NCBI RefSeq assembly: GCF_000576305.1
Contig: NZ_BAVZ01000005.1
Coordinates: 62,001-126,000, forward strand
From: Paenibacillus pini JCM 16418
GTDB taxonomy: Bacteria > Bacillota > Bacilli > Paenibacillales > Paenibacillaceae
Direction of reading: 5' to 3'
DNA: 64,000 nt
The notes under the pieces are model-generated. The model worked only from the letters and a program-made list of their open reading frames with translations, did no database searches and had not been told where the DNA came from. This document shows positions 63,552 through 64,000 of the stretch, in pieces. Numbering within the stretch: position 1 is the stretch's first letter; the number at the start of each line of letters is the position of its first letter. Made by a program: the position numbers and the translations under genes.

Positions 63552-64000
63552 ATGAGTATGAAACCTTTGGAAAAGACGATGGAAGTCGGCCAGTTCAGTA
63601 GTGAAGTGTTTCCAGTTTATCAGAATAAGGGAAGAACCCGTTTTGAATGGATCAAGCGGATTCAGGATATCGTATTGTCTTTGTTGGGTATTCTTATACT
63701 CTCCCCAGTATTTATAATTATTGCACTATTTATTAAAGCTGAGGATCCTAGAGGACCCATTTTTTTTGCTCAGGTCCGCGTTGGTAAGAATGGAATACCG
63801 TTTCGAATGTTCAAATTTCGTTCCATGGCCCAGAATGCTGAAGAACGACTTGCTGAGCTAATTCATCAGAATGAAATCCATGGCGCAATGTTCAAAATGA
63901 AAAACGATCCTAGGGTTACTCGAATTGGGCGAATCATTCGGAAGACGAGTATGGATGAACTGCCTCAACTGCTTAATGTGTTGAGAGGCGAGATGAGCCT
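63552..64000 (+). CDS. undecaprenyl-phosphate sugar-1-phosphate transferase, partial
   Basis: 149 codons visible, running off the window. An N-terminal hydrophobic hairpin (IQDIVLSLLGILILSPVFII) is followed by the bacterial sugar transferase core: EDPRGPIFFAQVRVGKNGIP, FRMFKFRSM, MKNDPRVTRIGRIIRKTSMD and ELPQLLNVLRGEMS. This is the priming step that loads the first sugar-1-P on the lipid carrier for EPS. It starts 11 bp after galU, after AGGTGG. Confidence 0.93.
   Translation, partial: MSMKPLEKTMEVGQFSSEVFPVYQNKGRTRFEWIKRIQDIVLSLLGILILSPVFIIIALFIKAEDPRGPIFFAQVRVGKNGIPFRMFKFRSMAQNAEERLAELIHQNEIHGAMFKMKNDPRVTRIGRIIRKTSMDELPQLLNVLRGEMS

Overview
The window looks like a chromosomal segment of a spore-forming Bacillota, most probably a Paenibacillus or close relative. 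This is inferred from an alpha/beta small acid-soluble spore protein, a YjcZ-type sporulation peptide, a SleB-type cortex hydrolase, strong GGAGG ribosome sites with many GTG and TTG starts, and a PBSX-like phage tail module. No rRNA, tRNA or CRISPR array was seen.

Layout. 0-9.3 kb: spore protein, YdjM-type membrane protein, heme O synthase plus a Sco copper chaperone (cytochrome oxidase assembly), a small Toprim protein, an MFS transporter, a transglutaminase-domain membrane protein and a secreted 5'-nucleotidase with LysM. 9.3-24.5 kb: an apparently complete contractile phage-tail particle (tailocin) locus. It has ImmA/XRE and ArpU regulators, sheath, tube, a tail chaperone with a classic A AAA AAC frameshift site, a short tape measure, baseplate, fibre, holin and endolysin. 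No capsid, portal, terminase or integrase gene is present. 24.7-28 kb: glpK-glpD. 28.4-34.1 kb: an oligopeptide ABC importer in the order D-F-A-B-C. 34-45 kb: housekeeping genes, an anti-sigma remnant and an IS3 transposase remnant. 45.2-48.3 kb: a TetR regulator and a YhgE/Pip membrane protein, sharing a 23-bp operator-like palindrome. 48.7-53.4 kb: glutamate synthase large subunit.

53.9-64 kb is the most interesting part. An exopolysaccharide (EPS) locus (XRE regulator, PilZ-like protein, BY-kinase, Wzz-type protein, UTP-glucose-1-P uridylyltransferase, priming sugar transferase) encloses a compact seven-gene cluster. The cluster encodes a nucleotidyltransferase, a 35-aa His-rich precursor peptide with a lasso-like Y-x-x-P leader, an HPr-kinase-like enzyme, a PqqD-like recognition protein, an S26-type peptidase, an ABC exporter with a Cys/His-containing N-terminal extension, and a DUF1854 protein. 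It resembles a paeninodin-type RiPP locus, but both lasso-forming enzymes (B2 protease and C cyclase) are absent. Four tandem 45-47-bp repeats with TTGATAC...GTATCAA arms lie just upstream of the precursor, and related GATAC-N5-GTATC palindromes sit inside the promoters of the flanking EPS genes. This suggests shared control.

Five genes (transglutaminase protein, xkdQ, glpD, gltA, BY-kinase) are each split by a 1-2 nt indel that restores a full-length family protein when corrected. Sequencing or assembly error is the simplest explanation, but each needs checking. In the kinase the shift removes the tyrosine-rich tail.
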